Assembly (NCBI GenBank): GCA_021790495.1
Contig: JAJYGZ010000122.1
Location: forward strand, 1-7,732
Source of the DNA: Actinomycetes bacterium
GTDB taxonomy: Bacteria > Actinomycetota > Acidimicrobiia > Acidimicrobiales > Acidimicrobiaceae
Reading direction: 5' to 3'
Length of the DNA: 7,732 bases
The position numbers and the translations under genes are program-made. Numbering within the stretch: position 1 is the stretch's first letter; each line of letters opens with the position of its first letter. Below, in pieces: positions 1-5,778 of this stretch. The notes below the pieces were generated by a model. The model saw nothing but the letters and a program-made list of their open reading frames with translations. It was not told the origin of the DNA and did not search any database.

Positions 1-492
1 ATCGAGAAGGAGGTCTTCCCCAAGCTGGTCAGCGACGGACTCCTCTTCGCGACGCAATTCGACGGTTTTTGGATCGACGCCGGGACCATAGACAACTTCT
101 ATTCGATGAATATGAGCTTTCTTTCGGTCCTAGTGCGAGCTGAGCAGGGATTGGCTGAGCCGAGCGAGATTAATCTCGTAGGCGGCGTTCCCAGCGGGTA
201 CGCGATGGTAGATGGGTCGCTAATTGCCGCGTCTGCGGAGATTTCGCCCGACGTCAAGATCATTTCTTCGGTAATAGGACCAGGAGTGATCATCGAGAGC
301 GGCGTATTGGTTATGTGCTCGATAGTTATGGGTTCGGCCGAGATCGCCCACCACAGCCACGTGTTGGAGTCAATTGTGGGCAACGAGGTTTTGATTCCGC
401 CAGAGACAGTGCTCGACGACCTATGTGTAATCGCCGACGGGAGCGACCTCATCGCTGGCGTCCGCCTGAGTGGCGAGAAGATTCCCAAATGA
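1..492 (+). CDS. NDP-sugar pyrophosphorylase (sugar-1-phosphate nucleotidyltransferase), 3' part
   Basis: The frame is open from the first base, so the 5' end is missing; 163 C-terminal residues are visible. The family transfers a nucleotidyl group from NTP to a sugar-1-phosphate, giving an activated sugar in the cytoplasm. The opening residues include the end of the nucleotidyltransferase domain: a GFWIDAGTIDNFYSMN stretch (residues 23-38 of the visible part) matching the W-x-D-x-GT-x-x-x-Y element before the C-terminal extension. From about residue 75 a run of short V/I-x-x-S/G turns (for example ISSVIGPGVIIESG) fits left-handed beta-helix hexapeptide repeats. Its stop overlaps the ATG of the following epimerase (ATGA), so the two are probably cotranslated. 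Mannose-1-phosphate guanylyltransferase (ManB/ManC type, Rv3264c-like) is my best guess because the F420 genes are next door, but glucose-1-phosphate thymidylyl- or uridylyltransferase is not excluded. Confidence 0.85.
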   Translation: MEKEVFPKLVSDGLLFATQFDGFWIDAGTIDNFYSMNMSFLSVLVRAEQGLAEPSEINLVGGVPSGYAMVDGSLIAASAEISPDVKIISSVIGPGVIIESGVLVMCSIVMGSAEIAHHSHVLESIVGNEVLIPPETVLDDLCVIADGSDLIAGVRLSGEKIPK

Positions 493-1496
493 CAGAGCGT
501 GTTATGGTAACCGGAGGAGCAGGATTCATCGGTTCCCACCTCGTAGACCAGTTGGTGGCGATGGGTATTAGCGTTGACGTCGTTGATGACCTTTCCACCG
601 GTCGCCTCGCCAATCTTGCAACCGCGCGTAATCACGGTTTAGGACTAATGTCCTTTCATCAATTGGATGTGCGATCTCCGTCTCTGGTGCAACTGGCAAA
701 GCGTCGCAAGCCGGCGGTGATCTTTCATCTCGCCGCTAAATCCGACGTTATCCAGTCGATGGAGGACCCGTTCGAGGACCTCACCGTAAACCTCGGCGGG
801 ACCCTAAGAGTGATCGAAGCCGCGTTGGCGGGCGGGACTTCCAAGGTCGTGTTTACCGCCTCGGCGGCTATCTACGGCGATCCGGTTGGAGAACTGCTGC
901 CAATTCCCGAGACCGCGCCCCTCGGGCCGCTTTCTCCCTATGGAGCATCGAAGCGAGCTGCTCTGGATTATTTGGAGGTCTATCGACATGGTCGAGACGT
1001 TGAATACACCGCGCTGGCCTTTTCAAATGTCTACGGACCCCGCCAAAAGGGATCCGCTGAATCTGGGGTCATATCGATCTTCTCGGAGCGCTGTCTGGCG
1101 GGACGACCGTGCACGATCTATGGCGACGGTACTCAGACCAGGGATTTTGTCAACGTCCGAGATGTAACTGACGCCCTGGTGAGGACCATGGACAACGGCG
1201 GCGGATTGATCGTTAACGTAGGAACAGGGCGCGAGACTCGAATAACTGAACTCTATGAGTTGATTGCGAGCGCATCTGGCTGCACTCTTCGTCCGAGGAT
1301 GGTGCCAAGTCGTCCTGGCGAGATCAGCCGATCGGCACTTGATAATTCCCGTGCCTCGACTCAGCTTGGTTGGAAGCCTTTTACGACCTTGGAGGTCGGG
1401 ATCGCCGATTTGATGGATTGGTATCGTGAGAATCCCCACGAATACGCGATCAAGCGAAACCGTCGCAACGACGACGATGGGACGCCGGGAAACTAA
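489..1496 (+). CDS. NAD-dependent sugar epimerase/dehydratase (extended SDR family)
   Basis: This 335-residue protein has the usual length for UDP-glucose 4-epimerase and dTDP-glucose 4,6-dehydratase relatives. The Rossmann NAD motif TGGAGFIG is at residues 8-15, an acidic DD pair after beta-2 at 33-34, LDVR at 60-63, HLAAKSDV at 80-87, a serine in TASAAIYG at 123-130, and the catalytic Y151-x3-K155 in SPYGASK. SNVYGPRQ (179-186), the YGDGTQTRDFVNVRDV region (211-226) and NVGTG (243-247) are standard for the substrate side. The reaction is NAD(H)-dependent epimerisation or dehydration of a nucleotide sugar; the substrate is not readable. The ATG at 489 overlaps the upstream stop and has a GAGAAG-like ribosome site about 8 nt before it. 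A start further upstream (315) would add residues unrelated to the fold. The last ~20 residues are hydrophilic and Asn/Asp/Arg-rich. Confidence 0.9.
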   Translation: MTERVMVTGGAGFIGSHLVDQLVAMGISVDVVDDLSTGRLANLATARNHGLGLMSFHQLDVRSPSLVQLAKRRKPAVIFHLAAKSDVIQSMEDPFEDLTVNLGGTLRVIEAALAGGTSKVVFTASAAIYGDPVGELLPIPETAPLGPLSPYGASKRAALDYLEVYRHGRDVEYTALAFSNVYGPRQKGSAESGVISIFSERCLAGRPCTIYGDGTQTRDFVNVRDVTDALVRTMDNGGGLIVNVGTGRETRITELYELIASASGCTLRPRMVPSRPGEISRSALDNSRASTQLGWKPFTTLEVGIADLMDWYRENPHEYAIKRNRRNDDDGTPGN

Positions 1497-1515
1497 TCGG
1501 CAAATGGTGCTCAAA

Positions 1516-1535
1516 CCGCTTTACGAAATTAGCGG
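1516..1535. terminator. weak stem-loop between convergent genes
   Basis: CCGCT at 1516-1520 is complementary to AGCGG at 1531-1535 across a 10-nt loop. It lies in the short gap between the convergent ends of the epimerase and cofE and includes the cofE stop codon. Read on the minus strand it is followed by TTTG, so it could weakly help end cofE transcription. The stem is short and there is no proper T tract, so this is a tentative call. Confidence 0.2.
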
Positions 1536-2263
1536 AAAAGATCCTCGTTAAAGGGCCGAACGATCTCTGTCGCGACCGAAGACTCGCGAAAAAAGCGGCG
1601 ATCTACGCCGCGAATAATCACCGCCGGAACTGCTCCGGCTTTGGGCTTGACCAGTTCGGCGGCAGAGGCAAGTTCATCCGCCAAAGCGATCTGTGTCGCG
1701 GTCATTTCTCTCCCGCTAGCGTCAAGGGCGCCACGCAAGTCTACAATAGCTGCGATTCCCGCTACGCCCAGGGCGATGTCAGACACCCCGCGTCGCCATG
1801 TTCTGCCAAATGTGTCCGAAATGATCACCCCAACCTCGATCGAGGCTTTGGCGCGGATGCGGTCGCGCACTCTTCGCGCGGAGCGGTCGGGATCCCGTGG
1901 CAAGAGGCCGACGGTGCCAGTCGGCATATTTGACTGGTCGATTCCAGCGTTGGCACATATGTAACCGGAGTGGGTCTCGGTTATGAAAAGGCCTTGCCGC
2001 CGACGGAGTATGCGGCGCGATTCAGAGATGATTATCGCTTCCAACTGAGGTTCGAGTGGTGCCGACATGTCAACTTGGACCGTTCGACCCTCGGCTTTGG
2101 AGATGATTTTTTGGGTGATTACCACCACGTCGTACTCCATTAAGGCGAAGTTCGCCATGACAAAGTCAGCGACGTTGTCGCCTGCCTTTATTTCGGGAAT
2201 TCCGCTAACGCCAACGACGGAGATGCTCGACGCTGGCTCGGAGCCGAAGGGGCCCTCAGCCAT
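1529..2263 (-). CDS. cofE: coenzyme F420-0:L-glutamate ligase (stand-alone CofE / FbiB N-terminal domain)
   Basis: The family adds L-glutamate residues to coenzyme F420-0 with GTP, making the gamma-linked polyglutamate tail in the cytoplasm. The 244-residue product carries the signatures in order: GIPEIKAGD (21-29), TQKIISKAEG (50-59), ANAGIDQSN (104-112), LLPRDPD (120-126), ISDTFGRTWR (148-157), GVSDIALGVAGI (159-170) and DELA (196-199). Asp109, Asp150 and Thr151 sit where the metal/GTP site is expected. It ends straight after this domain, so the C-terminal nitroreductase-like domain of mycobacterial FbiB, which reduces dehydro-F420-0, is absent. The ATG at 2263 overlaps the end of cofD by 8 nt and has only a weak ribosome site, which fits translational coupling. 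The N-terminal length matches FbiB. Confidence 0.95.
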   Translation of the reverse strand: MAEGPFGSEPASSISVVGVSGIPEIKAGDNVADFVMANFALMEYDVVVITQKIISKAEGRTVQVDMSAPLEPQLEAIIISESRRILRRRQGLFITETHSGYICANAGIDQSNMPTGTVGLLPRDPDRSARRVRDRIRAKASIEVGVIISDTFGRTWRRGVSDIALGVAGIAAIVDLRGALDASGREMTATQIALADELASAAELVKPKAGAVPAVIIRGVDRRFFRESSVATEIVRPFNEDLFR

Positions 2264-3197
2264 CGATGCGCTGCTTCACAAACGCGCCAAGAGCGCGCTT
2301 GGCCTCCGGCGAATCCATGACGGTATTGCAATGAGAGACGGAAATGCCCAGCGCGGAGATCTCCGGGACGAGTCCGGCGTCTAGATCATCGACGACGATG
2401 TGTCCGACGTAGTCCCGGTAAAACTTTGCGACTCCCAGTGCACTTGACTCGAAACCGAGCGAATCAAGCAATCGGCCTGCTGGACCTTTAATGGCGCTAC
2501 CAGCGACGATGGGCGATATCGCCAATACCCGTTCACGACGGCCGATCAATAGCGATGCGAGAGCGTCGATGCTGAGCATCGGCGCGATCGAAAGAATCGG
2601 GTTGGACGGCGCAATTACTATGGCCCGCGCCAGAGCGAGAGCCTGCGAGACTTCAGCCGTCATATGGGCGCTCCCTGCGCTTTGATAGCTGACCTCAGTG
2701 ACGTCGCAGTCGTGTTGGCGCTCAACGAAGTACTCCTGGAACCCGATCGTTTCGGATCCTCCGTCGGCTGTCGTTACGGTGACCCTGGTTCGCATCGGGT
2801 CGTTGCTCACTGGAAGTACCTTGATTCCGGTTCCAAGCTTCCCACATAGTTCTCTGGTGGTATCGGTGAGGGAGGCGCCCTTGAGAATCCGTTCGCTTCG
2901 ATAGAGGTGCGTTGCTAGATCGAGGTCGCCCAAGCGAAACCAAGTCTGCCCGCCGAGAGAGGCGAGTCGTTCCATGACCCGCCAACTTTCATTCGCCAAT
3001 CCCCATCCCGTTGCCGGGTTGACCAAGCCAGCCAGGGTATAGAGGATTGTGTCGACGTCTGGCGAGATGTGGAGACCGTGCATGATTTCGTCGTCGCCGA
3101 CGTTGACGATCGCAACGATCTCTTCGCCCTCGAATGCCTCTTTGGCGCCTTCAAGAAATCTTGCGGCGCCGACGCCGCCGGATAAAACTGCGATCAT
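2256..3197 (-). CDS. cofD: 2-phospho-L-lactate transferase (CofD / FbiA family)
   Basis: The family transfers the phospholactyl (in actinobacteria probably phosphoenolpyruvyl) moiety from its GDP-activated form to the deazaflavin Fo, giving (dehydro-)F420-0. The 313-residue product shows the glycine-rich GGVGAARF (7-14), NVGDD (32-36), HGLHISPDVDT (40-50), FRLGDLDLATH (87-97), VLPVSNDPM (127-135), FQEYFV (153-158), APSNPILSI (196-204) and SPIVAGSAIKGPA (228-240). I place the start at the ATG at 3197 because MIAVLSGGVGAARF matches the N-terminus of known family members, with AGGA about 10 nt upstream. A GTG at 3248 in the same frame would add 17 Ser/Pro-rich residues with no family counterpart. 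It is the upstream member of a two-gene cofD-cofE unit. The genes for Fo synthase (FbiC) and the guanylyltransferase (CofC/FbiD) are not in the window. Confidence 0.95.
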   Translation of the reverse strand: MIAVLSGGVGAARFLEGAKEAFEGEEIVAIVNVGDDEIMHGLHISPDVDTILYTLAGLVNPATGWGLANESWRVMERLASLGGQTWFRLGDLDLATHLYRSERILKGASLTDTTRELCGKLGTGIKVLPVSNDPMRTRVTVTTADGGSETIGFQEYFVERQHDCDVTEVSYQSAGSAHMTAEVSQALALARAIVIAPSNPILSIAPMLSIDALASLLIGRRERVLAISPIVAGSAIKGPAGRLLDSLGFESSALGVAKFYRDYVGHIVVDDLDAGLVPEISALGISVSHCNTVMDSPEAKRALGAFVKQRIDG

Positions 3198-3465
3198 GAA
3201 GGTAGATCCTAAATCCGAATCGCTCGGGGGACTCGATCTCAATGCCACGATAGAGCATCTCAGCCTACGAGCGACTCGAACTCCAGCTTGGCGTCAAGCG
3301 TCGTCGTCGCCTCGCTGAATTCGGTCGAAATCCGCGCTGTCGCGTTTGCAGCGGCCGTGATCGAACTGATTGCGCGGCGCCGCTTTTCAGCTGGAGCAAT
3401 CCGGGTAGCCAGGGAGGCTGGGTCGCCCGAGAACCGCCCCTGGAGCTGGGAGTACTTTGTAGGAA

Positions 3466-3482
3466 CGTCGGTGGGGCCGACG
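3466..3482. repeat. small inverted repeat around the C run
   Basis: CGTCGG (3466-3471) and CCGACG (3477-3482) are perfect 6-bp arms around the 5-nt loop TGGGG (CCCCA on the minus strand). The loop contains the homopolymer where the reading frame of the broken small gene has to change. It could be an RNA hairpin relevant to a shift, or simply a structure that promotes a one-base sequencing or replication slip. Confidence 0.4.
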
Positions 3483-3500
3483 CTTGTCTTCCATGCGATT

Positions 3501-3560
3501 TTCTCCTGGGCATGGATCGATTATCGAGATATCCGCGCCAGGAGAAGCGGTATTCTCCTG
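3501..3560 (-). promoter_or_regulatory. alternative-pairing elements with a sequestrable Shine-Dalgarno
   Basis: On the minus-strand transcript three 8-nt elements occur in order: CAGGAGAA (3560-3553), its complement TTCTCCTG (3546-3539) and CAGGAGAA again (3508-3501). The middle one can pair with either neighbour but not both. The first pairing has a 6-nt loop, the second a 30-nt loop. The third element contains AGGAG placed 8 nt before the ATG at 3494, so the second pairing would hide this ribosome site and the first would free it. The complementarity is seen directly; regulatory action is inference. Confidence 0.35.
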
Positions 3561-3644
3561 TGGCTGGGATGTTCCATTCGCAAAAAAGGGAGTCAGCTTC
3601 GGCGATGTCGCGACGCCCGGAGGTGAAAAGACGCCTATCGGCAT

Positions 3645-3788
3645 TCAACATTGAACGGGTGGACACGTTCTGCATTGGCCATCGACGTACAGCTCGCACA
3701 AGGCCCTGACACGGTTGCATACCAGATCGACTTCGAGATCGCTCGCCGCGTAGAATTCGCGACTAGTCGCGAATTGGTTGAAGTGCAA
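3645..3788 (-). CDS. small Cys-containing ORF overlapping the end of pucR
   Basis: Unrecognised 47-residue product, with a TTG start at 3788 and GAGG 9 nt upstream. It begins M-H-F-N-Q-F-A-T-S-R-E-F-Y, has an acidic amphipathic middle (ASDLEVDLVCNRVRALCELY) and ends with a cysteine cluster GQCRTCPPVQC. Five cysteines in the last 24 residues suggest metal binding or disulfides if it is made. It overlaps the pucR 3' end by 26 nt in another frame and ends TGA immediately followed by ATG, the first start of the next small frame, so coupled translation is possible. The codons have mostly G or C in third position, like its neighbours. With a TTG start, small size and no known relatives, it could still be chance or the remnant of a longer gene. 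Confidence 0.35.
   Translation of the reverse strand: MHFNQFATSREFYAASDLEVDLVCNRVRALCELYVDGQCRTCPPVQC
3754..3775. repeat. perfect 22-bp palindrome at the pucR stop
   Basis: AATTCGCGACT is followed directly by its reverse complement AGTCGCGAATT, giving a perfect uninterrupted 22-bp palindrome centred on CTAG. It spans the pucR stop codon (3763-3765) and lies inside the overlapping small ORF. As RNA it could form a 9-bp stem with a CTAG tetraloop. No T tract follows on either strand, so an ordinary intrinsic terminator is unlikely; a dimeric protein operator is the other reading. Confidence 0.6.
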
Positions 3789-5625
3789 CAGACCTATCCT
3801 CGAGAGCGGCCCAAGCCCGGCGACCGGTCTCGATACGAAGGGCTAGCTCTAGCTCGAAAGCGACGTCATGATCGAGGAGGTCGATTCCCGTGGCCGTCGC
3901 CAACCGCTCAATCCGGTAGCGCAGAGTGTTCGGGTGTACCGTTAGGCAAGCCGCCGCCTCTTTTATGTTGCCCCCACAAGCGAAGAGAGCGCGCAGCGTC
4001 TCGATAGCTTCGAACCCCACTTTTCTGGCCGCCTCTTCGAGGGTGCGTAGAGGCCTTAGAGCGCGCAGGGTCCCGAGTTCCGCCCCGGGGAACGCGAGCG
4101 TCTCGATGCCCAAGTCGTCGAAATGTACGAGTCGTCGACCGGTCTCGGTGGCGATCTGGGCGGCCCACTGGGCTTGACGCACAGCCCGGGGAGTGTTCGA
4201 CGCCCCCACCGTGACCTCGCTCACGCCTACGGCTTGACGGCGTTCATGAGCCCAAGATATTAGCGTGGCGAGTTCTTTCCCTTTGTCCTCGAGAACCAGG
4301 CCAACAAGTCCCTCGCCATAAACCCCAACGGTGAGCGCGGAACGGCGCGCATCACGGCGCAGACTCACGACTTGACCCGGGGTGACCGGGTGCGAGCGCT
4401 CGAAACGCATGAAGGCGACTCGGTGGGGAACATTGGGGCGCCATCCGATGAGATCGGCGGCGTCCTGTCGTTCGGCGTCGGTGAAGCCGTCATCGCAAAG
4501 CGCGTGAACGATACCTGACATCTGCCGGTCGGCGAGGGACCGCGTCGTTTGCTGAAAGCGACAGCTAACGAGCAGTAGCGGTTCGAGCCACAACAGTGTT
4601 TCCACCATCTCGGGGATGGCCAACAGCGAAGTGCCGAGGAGCGAAACGTACCCGAGCGTCGGTTGCTCCCCGAGGCGCAGGACCATGCGGGCCCCGCCAG
4701 CCGGAGCTCCCATGCGTACAATTTCGGGCACTCCAACCTGCAGCTTAGAAGCTACCGAGCGAGCCCGGCTCGGGCCGAGCGTTTCACCGAGCGATGGCGG
4801 TGGGCCCGGAGAGTCGGACCAGTAAATTGGCTGGAAGTTCTGGTCCTCCACCAGAAGCCCATGGCCAATCACCGCAGCGGTATTTCGCAGTGCTACCGAT
4901 ACGTCCCCACCGCTCGAGCGAATCGCCTTCGCTCTGGATGCCTGGGCTTGCCGGTCGGAATGGTGCAGGCGACGTTCATGGAGCAATCTTTGCAATTCTG
5001 TCTCTAGATCTGCCATTCGCGTCGCCTGGGCTTGCCGACTTCTCGCTTGGGCCAGCAGGTGTTCGAACTCACCTTGCGGGAATCCCATGATGGCGCAATG
5101 CTCCCCAAGAGCATCGATACGATCGAGGCTAGAGACGGCAGCGAACAAAAGGTCGAGGGCGCGGAGGCGTTCGTGCACGGTGGAGGTGGGTGACCGAACG
5201 CCTTGGTACTCGACGGATTCGTGCGAAAGGATGTGTTCAAGCGCGGTCGGAGTGATGGCGGAAGTTGCAATGCCACAATGCAGCGACACGTGGTCGACCA
5301 GAGGATTGCAGACCGCCTCGATCCGAGTGTGTGCGACCGCGCATGTCAAAGGGTCAGCGGCGCTGACTATGACCTCAAGGCGGCCCCCCAAATATTTAAG
5401 TGAGTTGAGTGCGTCGCGGTACTCGGCATCCATACCTCGTTGATGCACGATGGCTATCGGCGCTCCGGGTGGAATATGCCTCTCGAGCTCCAGCTGCAAT
5501 GCTGCTCCCCCGGCCGCGCCCTCGTGGAGAACGAGAACCAGGCTTAAGCGCTCAAGGGCCTCGATGCAACGGGTCACCACCGTCTCATGGCCAACTTCAG
5601 GGATTACCCACGCACAGTTATCCAT
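3763..5625 (-). CDS. PucR/CdaR-family transcriptional regulator
   Basis: This 620-residue DNA-binding regulator uses the ATG at 5625, preceded by GGGGG 6 nt upstream. A GTG at 5697 in the same frame would give 644 residues but has no clear ribosome site. Domains: an unplaced alpha/beta N-terminal part (residues ~1-145, alternating strand and helix, possibly a PLD-like sensor fold without HKD residues); a charged coiled coil (~185-240); a GAF-like ligand-sensing region (~242-360); a CdaR GGDEF-like domain (~400-505) without the cyclase motif; and the PucR C-terminal helix-turn-helix (~542-597), where GGNIKEAAACL-x2-HPNTLRYRIERL is diagnostic. The gene is divergent from the diiron monooxygenase operon, so it probably senses that pathway's substrate or product. 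The ligand is unknown. It is much longer than a minimal PucR because of the N-terminal part. Confidence 0.9.
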   Translation of the reverse strand: MDNCAWVIPEVGHETVVTRCIEALERLSLVLVLHEGAAGGAALQLELERHIPPGAPIAIVHQRGMDAEYRDALNSLKYLGGRLEVIVSAADPLTCAVAHTRIEAVCNPLVDHVSLHCGIATSAITPTALEHILSHESVEYQGVRSPTSTVHERLRALDLLFAAVSSLDRIDALGEHCAIMGFPQGEFEHLLAQARSRQAQATRMADLETELQRLLHERRLHHSDRQAQASRAKAIRSSGGDVSVALRNTAAVIGHGLLVEDQNFQPIYWSDSPGPPPSLGETLGPSRARSVASKLQVGVPEIVRMGAPAGGARMVLRLGEQPTLGYVSLLGTSLLAIPEMVETLLWLEPLLLVSCRFQQTTRSLADRQMSGIVHALCDDGFTDAERQDAADLIGWRPNVPHRVAFMRFERSHPVTPGQVVSLRRDARRSALTVGVYGEGLVGLVLEDKGKELATLISWAHERRQAVGVSEVTVGASNTPRAVRQAQWAAQIATETGRRLVHFDDLGIETLAFPGAELGTLRALRPLRTLEEAARKVGFEAIETLRALFACGGNIKEAAACLTVHPNTLRYRIERLATATGIDLLDHDVAFELELALRIETGRRAWAALEDRSVALQPIRD

Positions 5626-5778
5626 CGCCCGCCCCCTGTAATTTTCTCCATCCCCCGATGCTAATTTCAGACAATAGTCCAAAGCCCGCTGCGCCACAGC
5701 GAGTTAAGTTTTAGCGAAGGCGCCCAAGTTAGTCGAACTGCTGCCGCAGTCATCGGCGGGCGGATAGGAGTCAGTAGC
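5626..5778. promoter_or_regulatory. divergent control region between pucR-type regulator and SDIMO operon
   Basis: The 153 bp between the two proposed starts must hold the promoters of both genes, or 81 bp if the GTG start at 5697 is used. AAGTT occurs twice on the plus strand (5706-5710 and 5726-5730), exactly 20 bp or two helical turns apart, in related contexts (AAGTTTTAGCGAA and AAGTTAGTCGAA). This is a candidate operator pair. ACTGC-TGCC-GCAGT (5737-5750) is a short perfect hairpin in the probable leader. AGGAG at 5766-5770 is the ribosome site for the alpha subunit. I see no convincing -35/-10 pair and no sigma-54 GG-N10-GC element. Confidence 0.5.

Larger units (their letters stand above)
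3260..3644 (-). pseudogene. possible broken or frameshifted small gene upstream of cofD
   Basis: I do not recognise this product. Positions 3472 down to 3260 read as 70 convincing residues (beginning TDVPTKYSQLQGRF, ending LDAKLEFESLVG), with G/C-rich third positions and a helical, Ala/Thr/Arg-rich character. That frame is open only from 3520 (TAA at 3521-3523) and has no ATG, GTG or TTG. A frame one base away has an ATG at 3494 with a good AGGAG 8 nt before it, coding M-E-D-K-R-R up to a CCCC run at 3473-3476. It then goes astray and stops at 3387. Skipping one C joins the two into a 77-residue protein, or 127 residues from the ATG at 3644. Explanations, not resolved here: a sequencing error, real decay, or a programmed +1 shift. 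It ends 62 nt before cofD on the same strand. Confidence 0.35.

Noticed and set aside
315..488. N-terminal extension of the epimerase by 58 residues.
   Set aside because: It lies inside the upstream nucleotidyltransferase in another frame, is Arg-rich, and the Rossmann motif begins properly after the ATG at 489.
1023..1514. Long minus-strand frame over the epimerase.
   Set aside because: Shadow of a well-supported plus-strand gene; its residues show no domain logic and it would overlap the gene almost entirely.
3198..3248. GTG start for cofD at 3248.
   Set aside because: The added 17 residues have no family counterpart, and the ATG at 3197 gives the standard N-terminus.
3288..3626. Plus-strand 112-residue frame with hydrophobic stretches (VIELIA, TLVFHAIFSWAWI).
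   Set aside because: It is antisense to the better coding-like minus frame, has a TTG start with no ribosome site, and its hydrophobic look is a by-product of the opposite-strand codons.
3645..3647. TGA after a Cys as a possible selenocysteine codon joining the two small frames.
   Set aside because: It is followed directly by ATG, no stem-loop lies in the 15-40 nt after it as bacterial SECIS needs, and the downstream residues are weakly protein-like.
5640..5778. Sigma-54 promoter for the monooxygenase operon.
   Set aside because: No TGGCAC-N5-TTGC-like element is visible on the plus strand.
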